This document shows, in pieces, positions 31,844-40,591 of a DNA stretch of 45,644 bases; positions within the stretch are counted from its first letter, which is position 1; each line of letters opens with the position of its first letter. The position numbers and the translations under genes were made by a program. The DNA comes from an uncultured Eubacteriales bacterium. Lineage in GTDB: Bacteria > Bacillota > Clostridia > Christensenellales > UMGS416. The DNA lies in the NCBI GenBank assembly GCA_900542005.1, contig UQLW01000025.1, forward strand, positions 1-45,644. The letters run 5' to 3'. The notes beneath the pieces are model-generated. The model had not been told where the DNA came from. It worked only from the letters and a program-made list of their open reading frames with translations, and searched no databases.

Positions 31844-33382
31844 ATGGACTATATTGTGGTGGATAATACCGAATGGACCTATCCGGACCGGGATTTTTCC
31901 AGCTACCTTTCCGGCAGCGGCAGGCTGACCGGGGCGACGGCGCGCAACAGCATCGTGGGCGCGCAGATCCTCTTTCGGAATCTTCCAAAGGACGGCCGGC
32001 TGGACGTGGCCCTGGAGGGGTTGGAGGGCGAAGTGTACGGCCTGTATCCGGTGTATGTGGAGGATAACCCGTTCCTGACAAAGGAAAACGCCCTGGAGCA
32101 TTTCCCGGAGCGCTGGGCGCCATACCTCATTTACGATTGCATCAAGCCCTTTGACGGCGCGGTCGAGACGACCGGCGGCGTGGGCGGGCTTTATATCAGC
32201 CTGACGGTCGGCAGGGACGCCAAGCCGGGCAAGATGACCGGGGCAGTCCGCGTGCAGGATACGCGTATTCCCGTGGAGCTGACTGTGTATGACGTGACGG
32301 CGCCGGACGAGACGAGGATGCGGATCATCAACGGCTATTCCCGGGGCCATGTGGCCAGCTATCACCATGTGGAGCCTGATTCGGATGCCTTCTGGCAGCT
32401 GGACACCCAGTATCTCAAGATGCTGCGGCGCATGCATCAGAATATGCTGTACGCGCCGGGGGCCGAGGTGACAGAGCTGGGCGATAACCGCTACAGCTTC
32501 ACCTTTAAGGGGCTGGAGGCCTTCATGGAAAAGGCGCTGGGCCTGGGCTTCCAATACTTTAACCTGGCCAGTGTCGGCGGGCGCAAGAGCTGGAAGGAAT
32601 CGACCATCCTGGTGCATGGCATGCCGGCTATGAGCTACGAGGCCTACCGGTATCTGGCCCAATATCTTCCGGCCCTCGAAGGCTTCCTGGCGGAAAAGGG
32701 CTGGCTGGACCGCTGCTATATGGGCGTATCCGACGAGCCGAACGCCGAGAACGCCACCGAATTCCGCGCCCTGTGCGGCCTGGTACGGAAGCTGGCCCCC
32801 CATATCCGGCTCATTGACGCCATGAGCTATGGCAACCTGCATGGCGCGCTGGACGTGTGGGTGCCGCTCAACTCGGAGTATCAGGAGCACCGCGCGGAAA
32901 TCGAGACCTTCCGGGAGGGCGGCGACGAGATCTGGCATTACGTCTGCTGCGGCCCCCGCAAGGACGGCTATATCAACCGGTTTATGGATCTTCCGCTGCT
33001 GGCCACGCGGTATCTCTTCTGGGGCAATTATAAATATGACCTGAAGGGCTATCTGCATTGGGCCAGCAACCACTATCAGCCGGGGCAGGATCCCTTTAAG
33101 CAGAACTGCCCGATCCACCATAACGCCGATTCGGTCACCACGCTGCCCTCGGGCGATACGCATCTAATCTATCCTGGCGCGGACGGCCCCTGGATGTCGA
33201 TGCGGCTGGAAGCCCAGCGGGAAAGCGCCGAGGACTATGAGCTTCTCAAGCTGCTGGAGGAGAAGGATAAGGCCGCGGCCGACGCCATCTGCGACAGCGT
33301 GTTCACCAGCTTTAACCAGGTGGATTATGACCCGAATCACTTTAAGGCGGCCCGCGAACGGCTGCTGAAGGCCCTGAGCTGA
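31844..33382 (+). CDS. GH123-like glycoside hydrolase (DUF4091 domain)
   Basis: The 512-residue protein has an N-terminal beta domain (about 1-150) and a C-terminal barrel of the DUF4091/GH123 type. The barrel contains CYMGVSDEPN with the adjacent Asp-Glu pair (D297, E298) expected for catalysis, NGYSRGHVASYHH, DVWVPLNSEYQEH and WHYVCCGPRKDGYINRFMDLP. GH123 enzymes release beta-linked GalNAc from glycosphingolipid-type glycans. Exact specificity here is inferred. No signal peptide is present, so the substrate must enter the cell. GGAGGA lies upstream of the ATG. Single gene with promoter and terminator. Confidence 0.8.
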   Translation: MDYIVVDNTEWTYPDRDFSSYLSGSGRLTGATARNSIVGAQILFRNLPKDGRLDVALEGLEGEVYGLYPVYVEDNPFLTKENALEHFPERWAPYLIYDCIKPFDGAVETTGGVGGLYISLTVGRDAKPGKMTGAVRVQDTRIPVELTVYDVTAPDETRMRIINGYSRGHVASYHHVEPDSDAFWQLDTQYLKMLRRMHQNMLYAPGAEVTELGDNRYSFTFKGLEAFMEKALGLGFQYFNLASVGGRKSWKESTILVHGMPAMSYEAYRYLAQYLPALEGFLAEKGWLDRCYMGVSDEPNAENATEFRALCGLVRKLAPHIRLIDAMSYGNLHGALDVWVPLNSEYQEHRAEIETFREGGDEIWHYVCCGPRKDGYINRFMDLPLLATRYLFWGNYKYDLKGYLHWASNHYQPGQDPFKQNCPIHHNADSVTTLPSGDTHLIYPGADGPWMSMRLEAQRESAEDYELLKLLEEKDKAAADAICDSVFTSFNQVDYDPNHFKAARERLLKALS

Positions 33383-33398
33383 AGGGGAAGATAGAGCA

Positions 33399-33428
33399 AG
33401 CCGGCTTCTTCAAGAAGCCGGCTTTTTT
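33399..33428 (+). terminator. Terminator of the GH123-like gene
   Basis: AGCCGGCTTC (33399-33408) pairs with GAAGCCGGCT (33414-33423), then TTTTT. Confidence 0.88.
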
Positions 33429-33594
33429 GGCCTGCGCAGGCCGGAGGGGACGGCGCGCAGGGGCCTGGGGAAAACAGATGGTGGTATTTGATGGGAAAAT
33501 ATGCTAAAATAGGTCCATAGCAGGATAAAAGGGGATGAAGGCTCCTTTTACGGAGAGAATAAGCTTAGGATCAAGCGGAAAGGACGCAGAAAGC

Positions 33595-33915
33595 ATGAGT
33601 ACAAAGCATTTTACCACGGCAGATTTTGATCGAGAGGTTCTTCAGAGCGCCAAGCCCGTGCTGGTGGATTTCTGGGCGACGTGGTGCGGCCCCTGCCGGA
33701 TGATCGCGCCGGTTATCGATCAGCTGGCTCAAGAATACGACGGACGCGCCCTGGTGGGCAAGGTGGACGTGGATCAGGAGCCGGATCTGGCCAAGCGCTA
33801 TGGCGTGATGAGCATCCCCACCATTGTGGTAATCAAGAACGGCCAGGTGGTGGACAAGGTGGTGGGCGCTTCGCCGAAGCCCAGGCTGGCGGCCCTGCTG
33901 GACAAGGCCCTGTAG
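33595..33915 (+). CDS. trxA: Thioredoxin
   Basis: The 106-residue cytoplasmic thioredoxin carries the redox site WCGPC (C31, C34), the conserved DFWATW, and the cis-proline loop MSIPTIVV. It reduces protein disulfides and supplies ribonucleotide and peptide-methionine reductases. An upstream in-frame start at 33535 is rejected because the extra residues are unlike the family and GAAAGGA fits the ATG at 33595. A TGCTAAAAT extended -10 lies at about 33502-33510. It is monocistronic, with a terminator 20 bases after the stop. No thioredoxin reductase is nearby. Confidence 0.96.
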   Translation: MSTKHFTTADFDREVLQSAKPVLVDFWATWCGPCRMIAPVIDQLAQEYDGRALVGKVDVDQEPDLAKRYGVMSIPTIVVIKNGQVVDKVVGASPKPRLAALLDKAL

Positions 33916-33934
33916 CCCGAGGGAAAACGTGAAT

Positions 33935-33960
33935 AGGCCGCCGGATACCCGGCGGCCTTT
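33935..33960 (+). terminator. trxA terminator
   Basis: AGGCCGCCGG (33935-33944) pairs with CCGGCGGCCT (33949-33958) around ATAC, followed by a short TT. Confidence 0.7.
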
Positions 33961-33985
33961 GGTATACCCATCTGCCGGGTAGACG

Positions 33986-34014
33986 TTGGGAAAAACCGCC
34001 ATCCATGATATAAT
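33986..34014 (+). promoter_or_regulatory. yhaM promoter
   Basis: TTGGGA (33986-33991) and TATAAT (34009-34014) are 17 bases apart, about 55 bases before the start codon. Confidence 0.65.
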
Positions 34015-34068
34015 GATAGAAAAACCTGGGTTGCCGAGGCTTCCGGCAGCCGGCAAAGGAGCGAATCC

Positions 34069-35046
34069 ATGCAGCAGCCTGCCTTTCAGAAGATTGCAGA
34101 TTTCCGGCGCGACCAGATCATCACGGGCTTTTTCCTGGTGAAAAACCTGACGCTTAAAACTTCTCCCAAGAATAACCGGCAGTACGGCGACTATCAGCTG
34201 GCGGACCAGACCGGGGAGATCAACGCCAAGCTGTGGGAGGTCGCCGATCCCTCGGCCTGCCCGGATGTGGGCAGCTTTATCAAGGTGCAGGGCCTGGTAA
34301 CGGAATACCAGGGCAAGCCCCAGCTGCGCATTGACCGGATGCGCCTGGTGACAGAGGAGGATCCGGTCGATATGGGCGAGCTTGTACCCAGCGCGCCGGA
34401 GGATAGCCGGAGCATGCTCAAGGAGCTGGGGGCATACATCCAGCGCATCGAGGATGAGCAGCTGCGCGCGCTGGTGGCCGCCTATGTGGCCGAGGTGGAG
34501 CAGCAGCTTCCCTATTATCCCGCTGCCCTGCGCAACCATCATTCGATCCGGGCTGGACTTGTTTATCATACGCTGTCCATGCTGCGCATGGCCGACGGCG
34601 TGCTGGCGGTCTATCCCTTCCTGCGCCGGGACCTGCTTTTTGCCGGCGTGATCATTCACGATTTGGCCAAAACTGAGGAGCTGGACGCGAAAAATACCGG
34701 TATCGCCACCCAATATACCCGCGAGGGCGCGCTCTTGGGCCACATTACCCAGGGAATCGTGCTGGTGGACCGGCTGGGGCAGCGGCTTGGAACGGATACG
34801 GAACGCATTACGCTGCTGGAGCATATGATCCTGTCCCATCACTACGAGCCGGAATTCGGCAGCCCCAAGCGGCCCATGTTCCCGGAGGCGGAGGTGCTCC
34901 ACTATCTGGATATCCTGGACGCCCGCATGTATGACTTCCAGAAGATTGAGGAAAGCCTCAAGCCCGGTGAGTTCTCCGAGCCGGTCTGGCTTTTGCAGAA
35001 CCGGAAGCTGTATAAGCCCCAGTGGGGAAGCGAGGCGGAAGGCTAG
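34069..35046 (+). CDS. yhaM: 3'-5' exoribonuclease YhaM
   Basis: The 325-residue protein combines an N-terminal OB fold (about 15-95; ITGFFLVKNLTLKTSPKNNRQYGDYQLADQTGEINAKLW) with an HD phosphohydrolase domain (about 155-290). The HD domain has HHSIRAGLVYHTLSM, IIHDLAKTEEL, LGHITQGI and LEHMILSHHYEPEFGSPKRPMFPEAE. This is the arrangement and length of YhaM, which trims RNA and single-stranded DNA from the 3' end. The start has AAAGGAGCG upstream. Single gene, followed by the promoter of the T-box unit. Confidence 0.93.
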   Translation: MQQPAFQKIADFRRDQIITGFFLVKNLTLKTSPKNNRQYGDYQLADQTGEINAKLWEVADPSACPDVGSFIKVQGLVTEYQGKPQLRIDRMRLVTEEDPVDMGELVPSAPEDSRSMLKELGAYIQRIEDEQLRALVAAYVAEVEQQLPYYPAALRNHHSIRAGLVYHTLSMLRMADGVLAVYPFLRRDLLFAGVIIHDLAKTEELDAKNTGIATQYTREGALLGHITQGIVLVDRLGQRLGTDTERITLLEHMILSHHYEPEFGSPKRPMFPEAEVLHYLDILDARMYDFQKIEESLKPGEFSEPVWLLQNRKLYKPQWGSEAEG

Positions 35047-35155
35047 GAAGCACTCTGCGGACAGGCACCCAATATGCGCCAGGGTAAACAGCTTTTCGCA
35101 AAAGAAGAATAATAGAGAAAAAAAGGGGAGAATATTCGCATATCAGGAAAGGTTG

Positions 35156-35184
35156 TTGACAGCGCGGGAGATTGGTGCTATCAT
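35156..35184 (+). promoter_or_regulatory. Promoter of the T-box operon
   Basis: A perfect TTGACA (35156-35161) lies 17 bases before TATCAT (35179-35184). Transcription would start near 35191, at the 5' side of Stem I. Confidence 0.8.
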
Positions 35185-35190
35185 AAGCCC

Positions 35191-35477
35191 GTTCCAGAAA
35201 AGCGATGATGAGGAAGAGTAGGCTGTTGGATCGCTCAAGAGAGCTGCCGGTTGGTGCGAGGCGGCGCGATGACGCAGGCCGAACTGGCCTCTGAGCAGGC
35301 GCCTGAAAGGGGTAAGTAGGGCCGCCCGGCTGCCGGCCGTTATCTTGGCAGGATATAAGACGCCATGCGTCCGTATCTGTGAGTGCGCTTTATAGAAAGC
35401 GAAAAAGAGTGGTACCGCGGAAAGCAAGCTTTTCGTCTCTTTTATCTGAAAGGATAGGAGACGGGAAGCTTTTTTTA
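35191..35477 (+). promoter_or_regulatory. T-box riboswitch, specifier probably CUG (Leu)
   Basis: Stem I shows GAGGAAGAGTAGG (loop-E strand AGTA), AAGAGAG and the distal loop GGTTGGTGCGA. It also has the specifier side GAACTGGCCTCTGAGC. GAGG pairs with CCTC below the specifier loop, leaving GAA-CTG-G, so CUG (leucine) is the best reading; UGG (Trp) would sit directly on the helix and is less likely. The T-box AGAGTGGTACCGCGG is at 35406-35420. The terminator stem 35426-35439 with 35458-35471 has 14 pairs including two G-U, then seven T's. Uncharged tRNA would stabilise the antiterminator and switch on the two genes below. Confidence 0.9.
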
Positions 35478-35525
35478 TCGCCCGGCTCCTGTTTATCAAT
35501 CTTCCCAAAAGGAAAGGAGAAAACG

Positions 35526-36740
35526 ATGGAAGAAAAAAGTAGAACTGCCGGGCTTATCCCCTTTTCCGTCTGCTTTTCAGTGGGTGCGGTGCTCTTTAGC
35601 TCCCATGCAGGCGGCGGATTTGCTTCTGGCAACCAGGCCTATCAGAACTTCGTGACGACAGGGTGGCTGGCGCCCTTTTCGGCGCTTCTAGCCATGCTCC
35701 TGTTTATCCTGACCATTCGCGAGGCTATGCTGATGTACAACACCCGCGGGCTGAACAGCTATAAGCAGCTTTTTGAGACGCTTTATCATCCGCTGGATAA
35801 GTTGGAATGGCTTTTTGAATTATTCTTCTACATTATGGTGCTGATGGCTGTGGGTGCGGCGATTGCTACCGCCGCTTCAACGCTGACCTCACTTTTGGGG
35901 CTGAAGTATGAATTGGGCATCGTGGTTGTAGGAGCTATCGTTTTGGTGCTGACCATTTTCGGCGCCGGGCTTGTCCGAAAGGCATCTACGGTGATGGGCC
36001 TTGGGATCTTGGTCTGCGCCATCACCATTTTCTGCATCGGCATTGTGAAGGCGCCGGATCTGATCGGCGTTTTCCGTACCAGCTTTCAGGGCGAAGGCTT
36101 CAGCCGCCTGCCTCAGGCGCTGCTGAATGCCTTTACCTATGCGGGATTTCAGTGCGTGGTGATTCCGACGATGATCGTCTGCGGCAAGCCGCTGCTGAAT
36201 AAGCGGGCCTGCTCCCAATCCATGTGGATTTCCTTTGGACTCAATGCAGTATCGCTGGTGCTTTCGGTGCTGATGCTGATGGGGTGGGCCAGCTTTTTTA
36301 CGCAGCAGGAAAACGGCACCACCATTCCTACCCTGACCGTGTGTCAGGCAGGCATGGAGATGGACTGGCTGACCGTGGTATATTCCGCCTGCTTGCTGCT
36401 TTGCCTCATCTCCACCGGCGTTACAACGGTGTTTGGCTTTGTGGCGCGCTTTGAGAAGCTGAAGGTTCTTCGCCGGGTGAAAAGCGGGCCGGTGCGAAGC
36501 GCCATCGTTTCCTCTTTTATTATCATTCTGGCCATGACGGTTTCCCTGATGGGGCTGACCAATATTATTAAGTACGGATATGGATACTGCGGCTATCTGG
36601 CCATCGCCATTATTATCGTGCCCTTCCTGACGGTGGGCGTGGTGAAAAATCGCCGTTTTTTGATGGAACACCCAGAATATCGAGGTGTTTCGGGCCTCAA
36701 GGCGCGTCGTATGGCCGCTGCATCGAAAAAGGAGGTATAA
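35526..36740 (+). CDS. YkvI-family membrane transporter
   Basis: The 404-residue protein has about ten membrane segments and the N-terminal motif SHAGGGFASGNQAYQNF, close to the GAGFASG-type motif of the YkvI family in the amino-acid/cation symporter (APC) superfamily. Substrate is unknown. Control by a T-box points to an amino acid or a derivative, and a CUG specifier points to leucine or branched-chain compounds (inference). The start at 35526 has AAAGGAG upstream; an extension to 35379 would run through the T-box and is not used. The dehydrogenase gene begins four bases after the stop. Confidence 0.85.
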   Translation: MEEKSRTAGLIPFSVCFSVGAVLFSSHAGGGFASGNQAYQNFVTTGWLAPFSALLAMLLFILTIREAMLMYNTRGLNSYKQLFETLYHPLDKLEWLFELFFYIMVLMAVGAAIATAASTLTSLLGLKYELGIVVVGAIVLVLTIFGAGLVRKASTVMGLGILVCAITIFCIGIVKAPDLIGVFRTSFQGEGFSRLPQALLNAFTYAGFQCVVIPTMIVCGKPLLNKRACSQSMWISFGLNAVSLVLSVLMLMGWASFFTQQENGTTIPTLTVCQAGMEMDWLTVVYSACLLLCLISTGVTTVFGFVARFEKLKVLRRVKSGPVRSAIVSSFIIILAMTVSLMGLTNIIKYGYGYCGYLAIAIIIVPFLTVGVVKNRRFLMEHPEYRGVSGLKARRMAAASKKEV

Positions 36741-36744
36741 AAGT

Positions 36745-37824
36745 ATGGATAAAACGTTAATGCCGGGCTATACCATTGGCGCTGATGCCTATGAGGATAT
36801 TCCCCATGTATGCCCCGGATACGGACGGAACGCAGTAATGATCGGCGGAAAACACGCGCTGGCCGCGGCGGAGCAGAAGATTCGTGCGGCAGTCGCCGGC
36901 TCGTCCATTGAGATCACCGGTAGCTTTTGGTATGGGGGTGAAGCTTCGGTGGAAAATATGGATCGGCTCATGGAGCAGGACGCTGTGCGCCAGTCGGATA
37001 TGCTCTTTGCCATAGGCGGCGGGAAGGCGATCGATACCTGCAAGGTGATCGCCCACCGCACGGGACGGCCCTTTTTCACCTTCCCGACCATTGCGTCCAC
37101 CTGCGCCGCCTGTACCAGCCTAGGTATTGTCTACCATCCCGATGGATCGCTGCGGGAATATGCCTTCTCCAAGGTTCCGCCGGCGCATGTGTTTATCGAT
37201 ACCCAAATCATCGCCGAGGCGCCGAGGCGGTATCTGTGGGCGGGTATCGGCGATACCATGGCGAAGTTCTACGAATGCACGGTATCTTCACGCAACGATG
37301 TGCCGCGCCATTCGGACGCGATGGGGATTGCCCTAAGCGCCATGTGCGCGGCGCCGATCCTTCGCTGGGGGCAGAAGGCGCTGGAGGCCTGCGATAAGAA
37401 CCTTGTGACCGATGAACTGCGTGAGGTGATCCTGGGGATTATTATCTCCACAGGCTTGGTATCCAATTTCGTACAGGTAGACTACACGACAGGCTTGGCC
37501 CATGCAGTATATAACGGCTTTACGGTGCTGCCGGAAATAGAGGCGAACCATCATCTTCATGGGGAAATTGTATCTTATGGTATCTTGGTGCTGCTGACGG
37601 TGGATGGACAGTGGGATGAGCGCGATCGCCTTTATGCCTTTAATCGCTCGGTAGGACTGCCTACATGCCTAGCGGATCTGGATGTGACGCCCGACGAGAT
37701 CGGCAAGGTGGCGGAAAAGGCGCTAAAGGGGATCGACGTGAGAGTGTATCCCTATCCGGTAACGGAGCAGATGATTTGTGACGCGATCTTCAAGCTGGAG
37801 CAATACCACAAGGCCCACGCCTGA
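36745..37824 (+). CDS. Iron-containing alcohol dehydrogenase, GldA-like
   Basis: The 359-residue protein belongs to the group III Fe-type dehydrogenases near glycerol dehydrogenase and the E. coli hydroxycarboxylate dehydrogenase HcxA. It has the nucleotide-binding GGGKAIDTCKVIA (about 91-103), PTIASTCAACTSLGIVY (about 112-128), and metal ligands in WAGIGDTMAKFYE and ANHHLHGEIVSYG. Substrate is not certain. Its T-box control with a transporter suggests reduction or oxidation of an amino-acid-derived 2-oxo or 2-hydroxy acid, possibly 2-oxoisocaproate; that is inference. AAGGAGGT lies eight bases before the ATG at 36745. A strong terminator follows. Confidence 0.88.
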   Translation: MDKTLMPGYTIGADAYEDIPHVCPGYGRNAVMIGGKHALAAAEQKIRAAVAGSSIEITGSFWYGGEASVENMDRLMEQDAVRQSDMLFAIGGGKAIDTCKVIAHRTGRPFFTFPTIASTCAACTSLGIVYHPDGSLREYAFSKVPPAHVFIDTQIIAEAPRRYLWAGIGDTMAKFYECTVSSRNDVPRHSDAMGIALSAMCAAPILRWGQKALEACDKNLVTDELREVILGIIISTGLVSNFVQVDYTTGLAHAVYNGFTVLPEIEANHHLHGEIVSYGILVLLTVDGQWDERDRLYAFNRSVGLPTCLADLDVTPDEIGKVAEKALKGIDVRVYPYPVTEQMICDAIFKLEQYHKAHA

Positions 37825-37838
37825 CGCGATAAAAAAGG

Positions 37839-37866
37839 AAAAACGCCGCTTGCCGGCGTTTTTTTA
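37839..37866 (+). terminator. Terminator of the T-box operon
   Basis: AAAAACGCCG (37839-37848) pairs with CGGCGTTTTT (37854-37863), continuing as T's. Its A-rich 5' arm can also stop the convergent minus transcript that ends at 37873. Confidence 0.88.
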
Positions 37867-37872
37867 TGCCTT

Positions 37873-38835
37873 TTAGGCCGAACGGCGCTTAAGCCGCCGG
37901 ATATACGCATGCTGCGCCAGGCAGGCGGCAGACAGGACGAAAAGGGCCGCCAGCCAAAAAACCGGGGGTTTTGAAGCACCGGCATCGCCGCTGGGTTCGG
38001 GGCTGGCTGAAGCGACGGCGGCCTGCCGGGGCAAAAGCTGAATGGTAAGGTCATGCTGGCGCTGGCTTTTACGGCCCAGGGTGTCCTCATAGCTGAGCGT
38101 GAGGCTGCCGGAAACCATACCGGCCCCCTGATCCGGCAGCGATACCAGCAGGTTAGCCGCAGCTGTTCCGGCTTCGCCGGGTAAAATCGTCCCCACCAGC
38201 ACCGGGCCGCCGCAATCCAGGCCCGGCATATCAAAGGAGAGGATGACGTTGCGGATTTCATCCCGGCCCAGGTTCATGAGCTGCATGGAGAAGGCCAGGT
38301 TATCGCCCTCGCAGGCCTGCGCGGGCAGCTGAGGCGGGTCATAGGCAAGCCGTACAGGCCGGTCTACCTCTACCACAATCGGCTCGGTCTGCGTGCGAAC
38401 CAGGCCGGAGGGCGCTTCATATTCCAAGACAAGGCCGGCCTGAATATATCCGGGGCCAGCCTCCGGCGAACAGGTCAGGGGCAGCTGCCATGTGAAGCGC
38501 TCGCCGGGCTTTAGCTGATCCACGAAGGCCGAAGCGCCCTCCACAGGGATGAGAAGCCCCTTGGGCTCCTGAAAGCGCAGCAGGATGTTGTGGGCCGGCT
38601 GGGATGGGCTGGTATTGACGAAGGTGACCGACAGCAGGCCGGCTTCGCCGGAAACCAGCGGGTCGGGCGCGGGGCGGACGGCCTCCAAAGCCAGCCGGGG
38701 CGGCGACCGGCGGCTGGCTGCGCAGGCGGCATCCAGGGGGAAGGACAGCATCAGGACAACGGCCGCCCCGGCTGCCAGACGCCTGAACAGCCGGCGCGCG
38801 CCATATCCCGGAGCCGACGGGGACCGGACGGTCAT
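37873..38835 (-). CDS. Secreted, membrane-anchored CARDB-type protein
   Basis: The 320-residue protein has a signal peptide (about 1-40, basic start then AAGAAVVLMLSFPLDAACAAS). Two immunoglobulin-like CARDB repeats follow (about 48-155 and 160-265; FVNTSPSQPAHNILLRF and LMNLGRDEIRNVILSFDMPG are the paired cores). A Ser/Ala/Pro linker leads to a C-terminal membrane anchor (about 292-308) with a basic tail. It should lie outside the membrane, anchored at both ends or after cleavage. It overlaps the ABC ATPase gene by four bases (ATGA), so the two are coupled. I infer an accessory role for an ABC system whose permease is not in the window. Confidence 0.78.
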   Translation of the reverse strand: MTVRSPSAPGYGARRLFRRLAAGAAVVLMLSFPLDAACAASRRSPPRLALEAVRPAPDPLVSGEAGLLSVTFVNTSPSQPAHNILLRFQEPKGLLIPVEGASAFVDQLKPGERFTWQLPLTCSPEAGPGYIQAGLVLEYEAPSGLVRTQTEPIVVEVDRPVRLAYDPPQLPAQACEGDNLAFSMQLMNLGRDEIRNVILSFDMPGLDCGGPVLVGTILPGEAGTAAANLLVSLPDQGAGMVSGSLTLSYEDTLGRKSQRQHDLTIQLLPRQAAVASASPEPSGDAGASKPPVFWLAALFVLSAACLAQHAYIRRLKRRSA

Positions 38836-39536
38836 GGCTGCCCATCCCGCTGCAGGCGGGCCTCCGGCAGCAGACGGCCGTCGGACAGCCGGACAATCCG
38901 GTCCGCCTGCTCGGCGATGCTCAGGTCGTGGGTAACCAGCACCAGGGTAATCCCCAGCCCGGCGCTCATCTGCTTGAGCAGGGCCAGCACCTCGCGGCCC
39001 GAGCGGCCGTCCAGGTTGCCGGTGGGCTCATCGGCAAAAAGGACGGCGGGCTTATTGGCCAGGGCCCGGGCGATGGCCACCCGCTGCTGCTGCCCCCCGG
39101 AGAGGGCGCCGGGCAGATGATCCAGCCGGTCGCCGATGCCCAGGGCCTCGGTAAGGTAGGCAATGTGATGAAGATCCGGCTTGGCGGCGTCCAGCATCAC
39201 CGGCAGCAGCATGTTTTCATAGGCTGTCAGCTCCTGCACCAGGTTGTAGGCCTGGAAGACAAAGCCAAAGCGCCGGCGGCGCAGCACGGATAGCTGGCTG
39301 TCATGGTAGTCGGACAGGCTATGCCCCTGGAAAAACACGCTTCCCTCCGTGGGCTTCTCCAGCGCGCCCAAAAGATGCAGCAGCGTGGATTTCCCGGAGC
39401 CGCTGGGCCCGGTGACAGCGCAGAATTCCCCCTCGGCTATGGCGAGGGTTACATGATCCAGGGCCTTAACCTGGACGCCGCTGCCGCCATATATTTTGGT
39501 CAGCGCCCGGCATTCGAGAATGGGCATCGGCTTCAC
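38832..39536 (-). CDS. ABC transporter ATP-binding protein (MacB/LolD/BceA type)
   Basis: The 234-residue ATPase has Walker A GPSGSGKS (43-50), the Q-loop FVFQAYNLVQELTAYENM, signature LSGGQQQRVAIARAL, Walker B AVLFADEPTGNLD and the H-loop VTHD. The DEPTGNLD form is typical of the MacB/LolD/BceA group that works with FtsX-like permeases in peptide-antibiotic resistance or lipoprotein handling. Only a CARDB protein follows it; no permease gene is present on either side. It lies 67 bases after the histidine kinase gene, preceded by a candidate response-regulator site and AAGGAGGTG. Confidence 0.92.
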   Translation of the reverse strand: MKPMPILECRALTKIYGGSGVQVKALDHVTLAIAEGEFCAVTGPSGSGKSTLLHLLGALEKPTEGSVFFQGHSLSDYHDSQLSVLRRRRFGFVFQAYNLVQELTAYENMLLPVMLDAAKPDLHHIAYLTEALGIGDRLDHLPGALSGGQQQRVAIARALANKPAVLFADEPTGNLDGRSGREVLALLKQMSAGLGITLVLVTHDLSIAEQADRIVRLSDGRLLPEARLQRDGQP

Positions 39537-39564
39537 CTCCTTGTGTTGAGCATACCATGCTTCC

Positions 39565-39608
39565 CTTACAATCCGGTGAAGGTAAGCTTACGATTCCGCA
39601 AGCTTACC
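39565..39608 (-). promoter_or_regulatory. Repeated GTAAG sites upstream of the ABC ATPase gene
   Basis: GGTAAGCTT (39581-39589) and AAGCTTACC (39600-39608) form an inverted repeat. AAGCTTAC also recurs directly at 39584 and 39600, and CTTAC appears again at 39565, so the core spacings are 16 and 22 bases. Such spaced repeats suit an OmpR-type regulator. The adjacent response regulator is the natural candidate (inference). A weak -10 (TATGCT) lies at about 39554-39549. Confidence 0.5.
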
Positions 39609-40590
39609 CGAGGCTTTGGCGCAGCGCGCCCTCCAGGCGGGGCAGCAGCAGGCTGATCTGCAGCCCGCGTCCGGTATTTTGGGCGGCAATATCGCCGTGA
39701 TGGCTTTCACAGATGGCCTTTGCGATGGCAAGCCCAAGGCCGGCGCCCTCGGAGGACGCGCCGGCAGGGCGGTAGAAGCGGTCGAAAAGATGGGGAAGGG
39801 ATTCCTCCGGCACACCGCCGCCGTCGTCCTCCACGCTGATCCAGCCATACTGGCCATGGCAGCGGCAGTCCACGCGGATCACGCCGCCGGCCGCCGTATG
39901 CTGGCAGGCGTTCTTTAATAGGTTGGTTAGGGCCTCGCCCAGCCACTGGCGGTCGCAGCGCAAAATGAGGCTGGCCTCCGGAAGTATAAAGCGCCTGCCG
40001 GGGAACAGCGCGGCCATCTCGCCGCAGAGGCTGACACAGAGGGCCCGGATATCCGTCGGGGCAAAATGCATTTCATAGGCGTGGGCGCGCAGCTTTTCCA
40101 GCCGCAGCAGCGATGCGGCCATGGCTTCCATCCGGTCGATAACCGCCAGCTGCTTCTGGCGGCGGGCGGGGTCGCCGCCAAGCCCATCGAGCTCGCAATA
40201 GAGCCTCAGGGAGCTGAGGGGCGTACGCCATTGATGGGCGATATCCGCGATAAGCGCGGCGGTTTGCCGGGCCTGACGGACGCTGTTTTCCCGGTCCCTG
40301 GCGGCGAGGCGGCAGATCTGGGCCAGGGACTGCTCCAGGGCGGCCAGGCTCCCCTCGTCCAGGGGCGCCTCATAGGGAATGCCGCAGTGCTGGAAGCCGT
40401 CCAGCTTTTTTTGTATCTGCTCCACACGGCGCAGGCCGCGGCGGCGGGCAAGCAGCGCCCAGGCCGCGGCCAGAAGCGCGCACAGGGCTGCCGCCAAGGC
40501 GCAGACGGCGGGCGCGGGGCCCGACGGGGGAAGCAGGGCGCTGAAAAGCGCCATGAGCGCGGAAAGACCGCACAGCCATAGGACGGGCAT
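39604..40590 (-). CDS. Membrane sensor histidine kinase
   Basis: The 328-residue kinase has two N-terminal membrane segments (about 3-20 and 27-48) with almost no external loop, the layout of intramembrane-sensing kinases. Its H-box is IADIAHQWRTPLSSL (H119), with N-box NLLKNACQHT and the ATP-lid motifs EDDGGGVPEE, LFDRFYR and GAGLGLAIAK. The Q-W after the phospho-His matches the group seen with Bce-like transporters. It starts one base after the response regulator stop. It probably controls the ABC genes that follow. Confidence 0.9.
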   Translation of the reverse strand: MPVLWLCGLSALMALFSALLPPSGPAPAVCALAAALCALLAAAWALLARRRGLRRVEQIQKKLDGFQHCGIPYEAPLDEGSLAALEQSLAQICRLAARDRENSVRQARQTAALIADIAHQWRTPLSSLRLYCELDGLGGDPARRQKQLAVIDRMEAMAASLLRLEKLRAHAYEMHFAPTDIRALCVSLCGEMAALFPGRRFILPEASLILRCDRQWLGEALTNLLKNACQHTAAGGVIRVDCRCHGQYGWISVEDDGGGVPEESLPHLFDRFYRPAGASSEGAGLGLAIAKAICESHHGDIAAQNTGRGLQISLLLPRLEGALRQSLG

Positions 40591-40591
40591 G

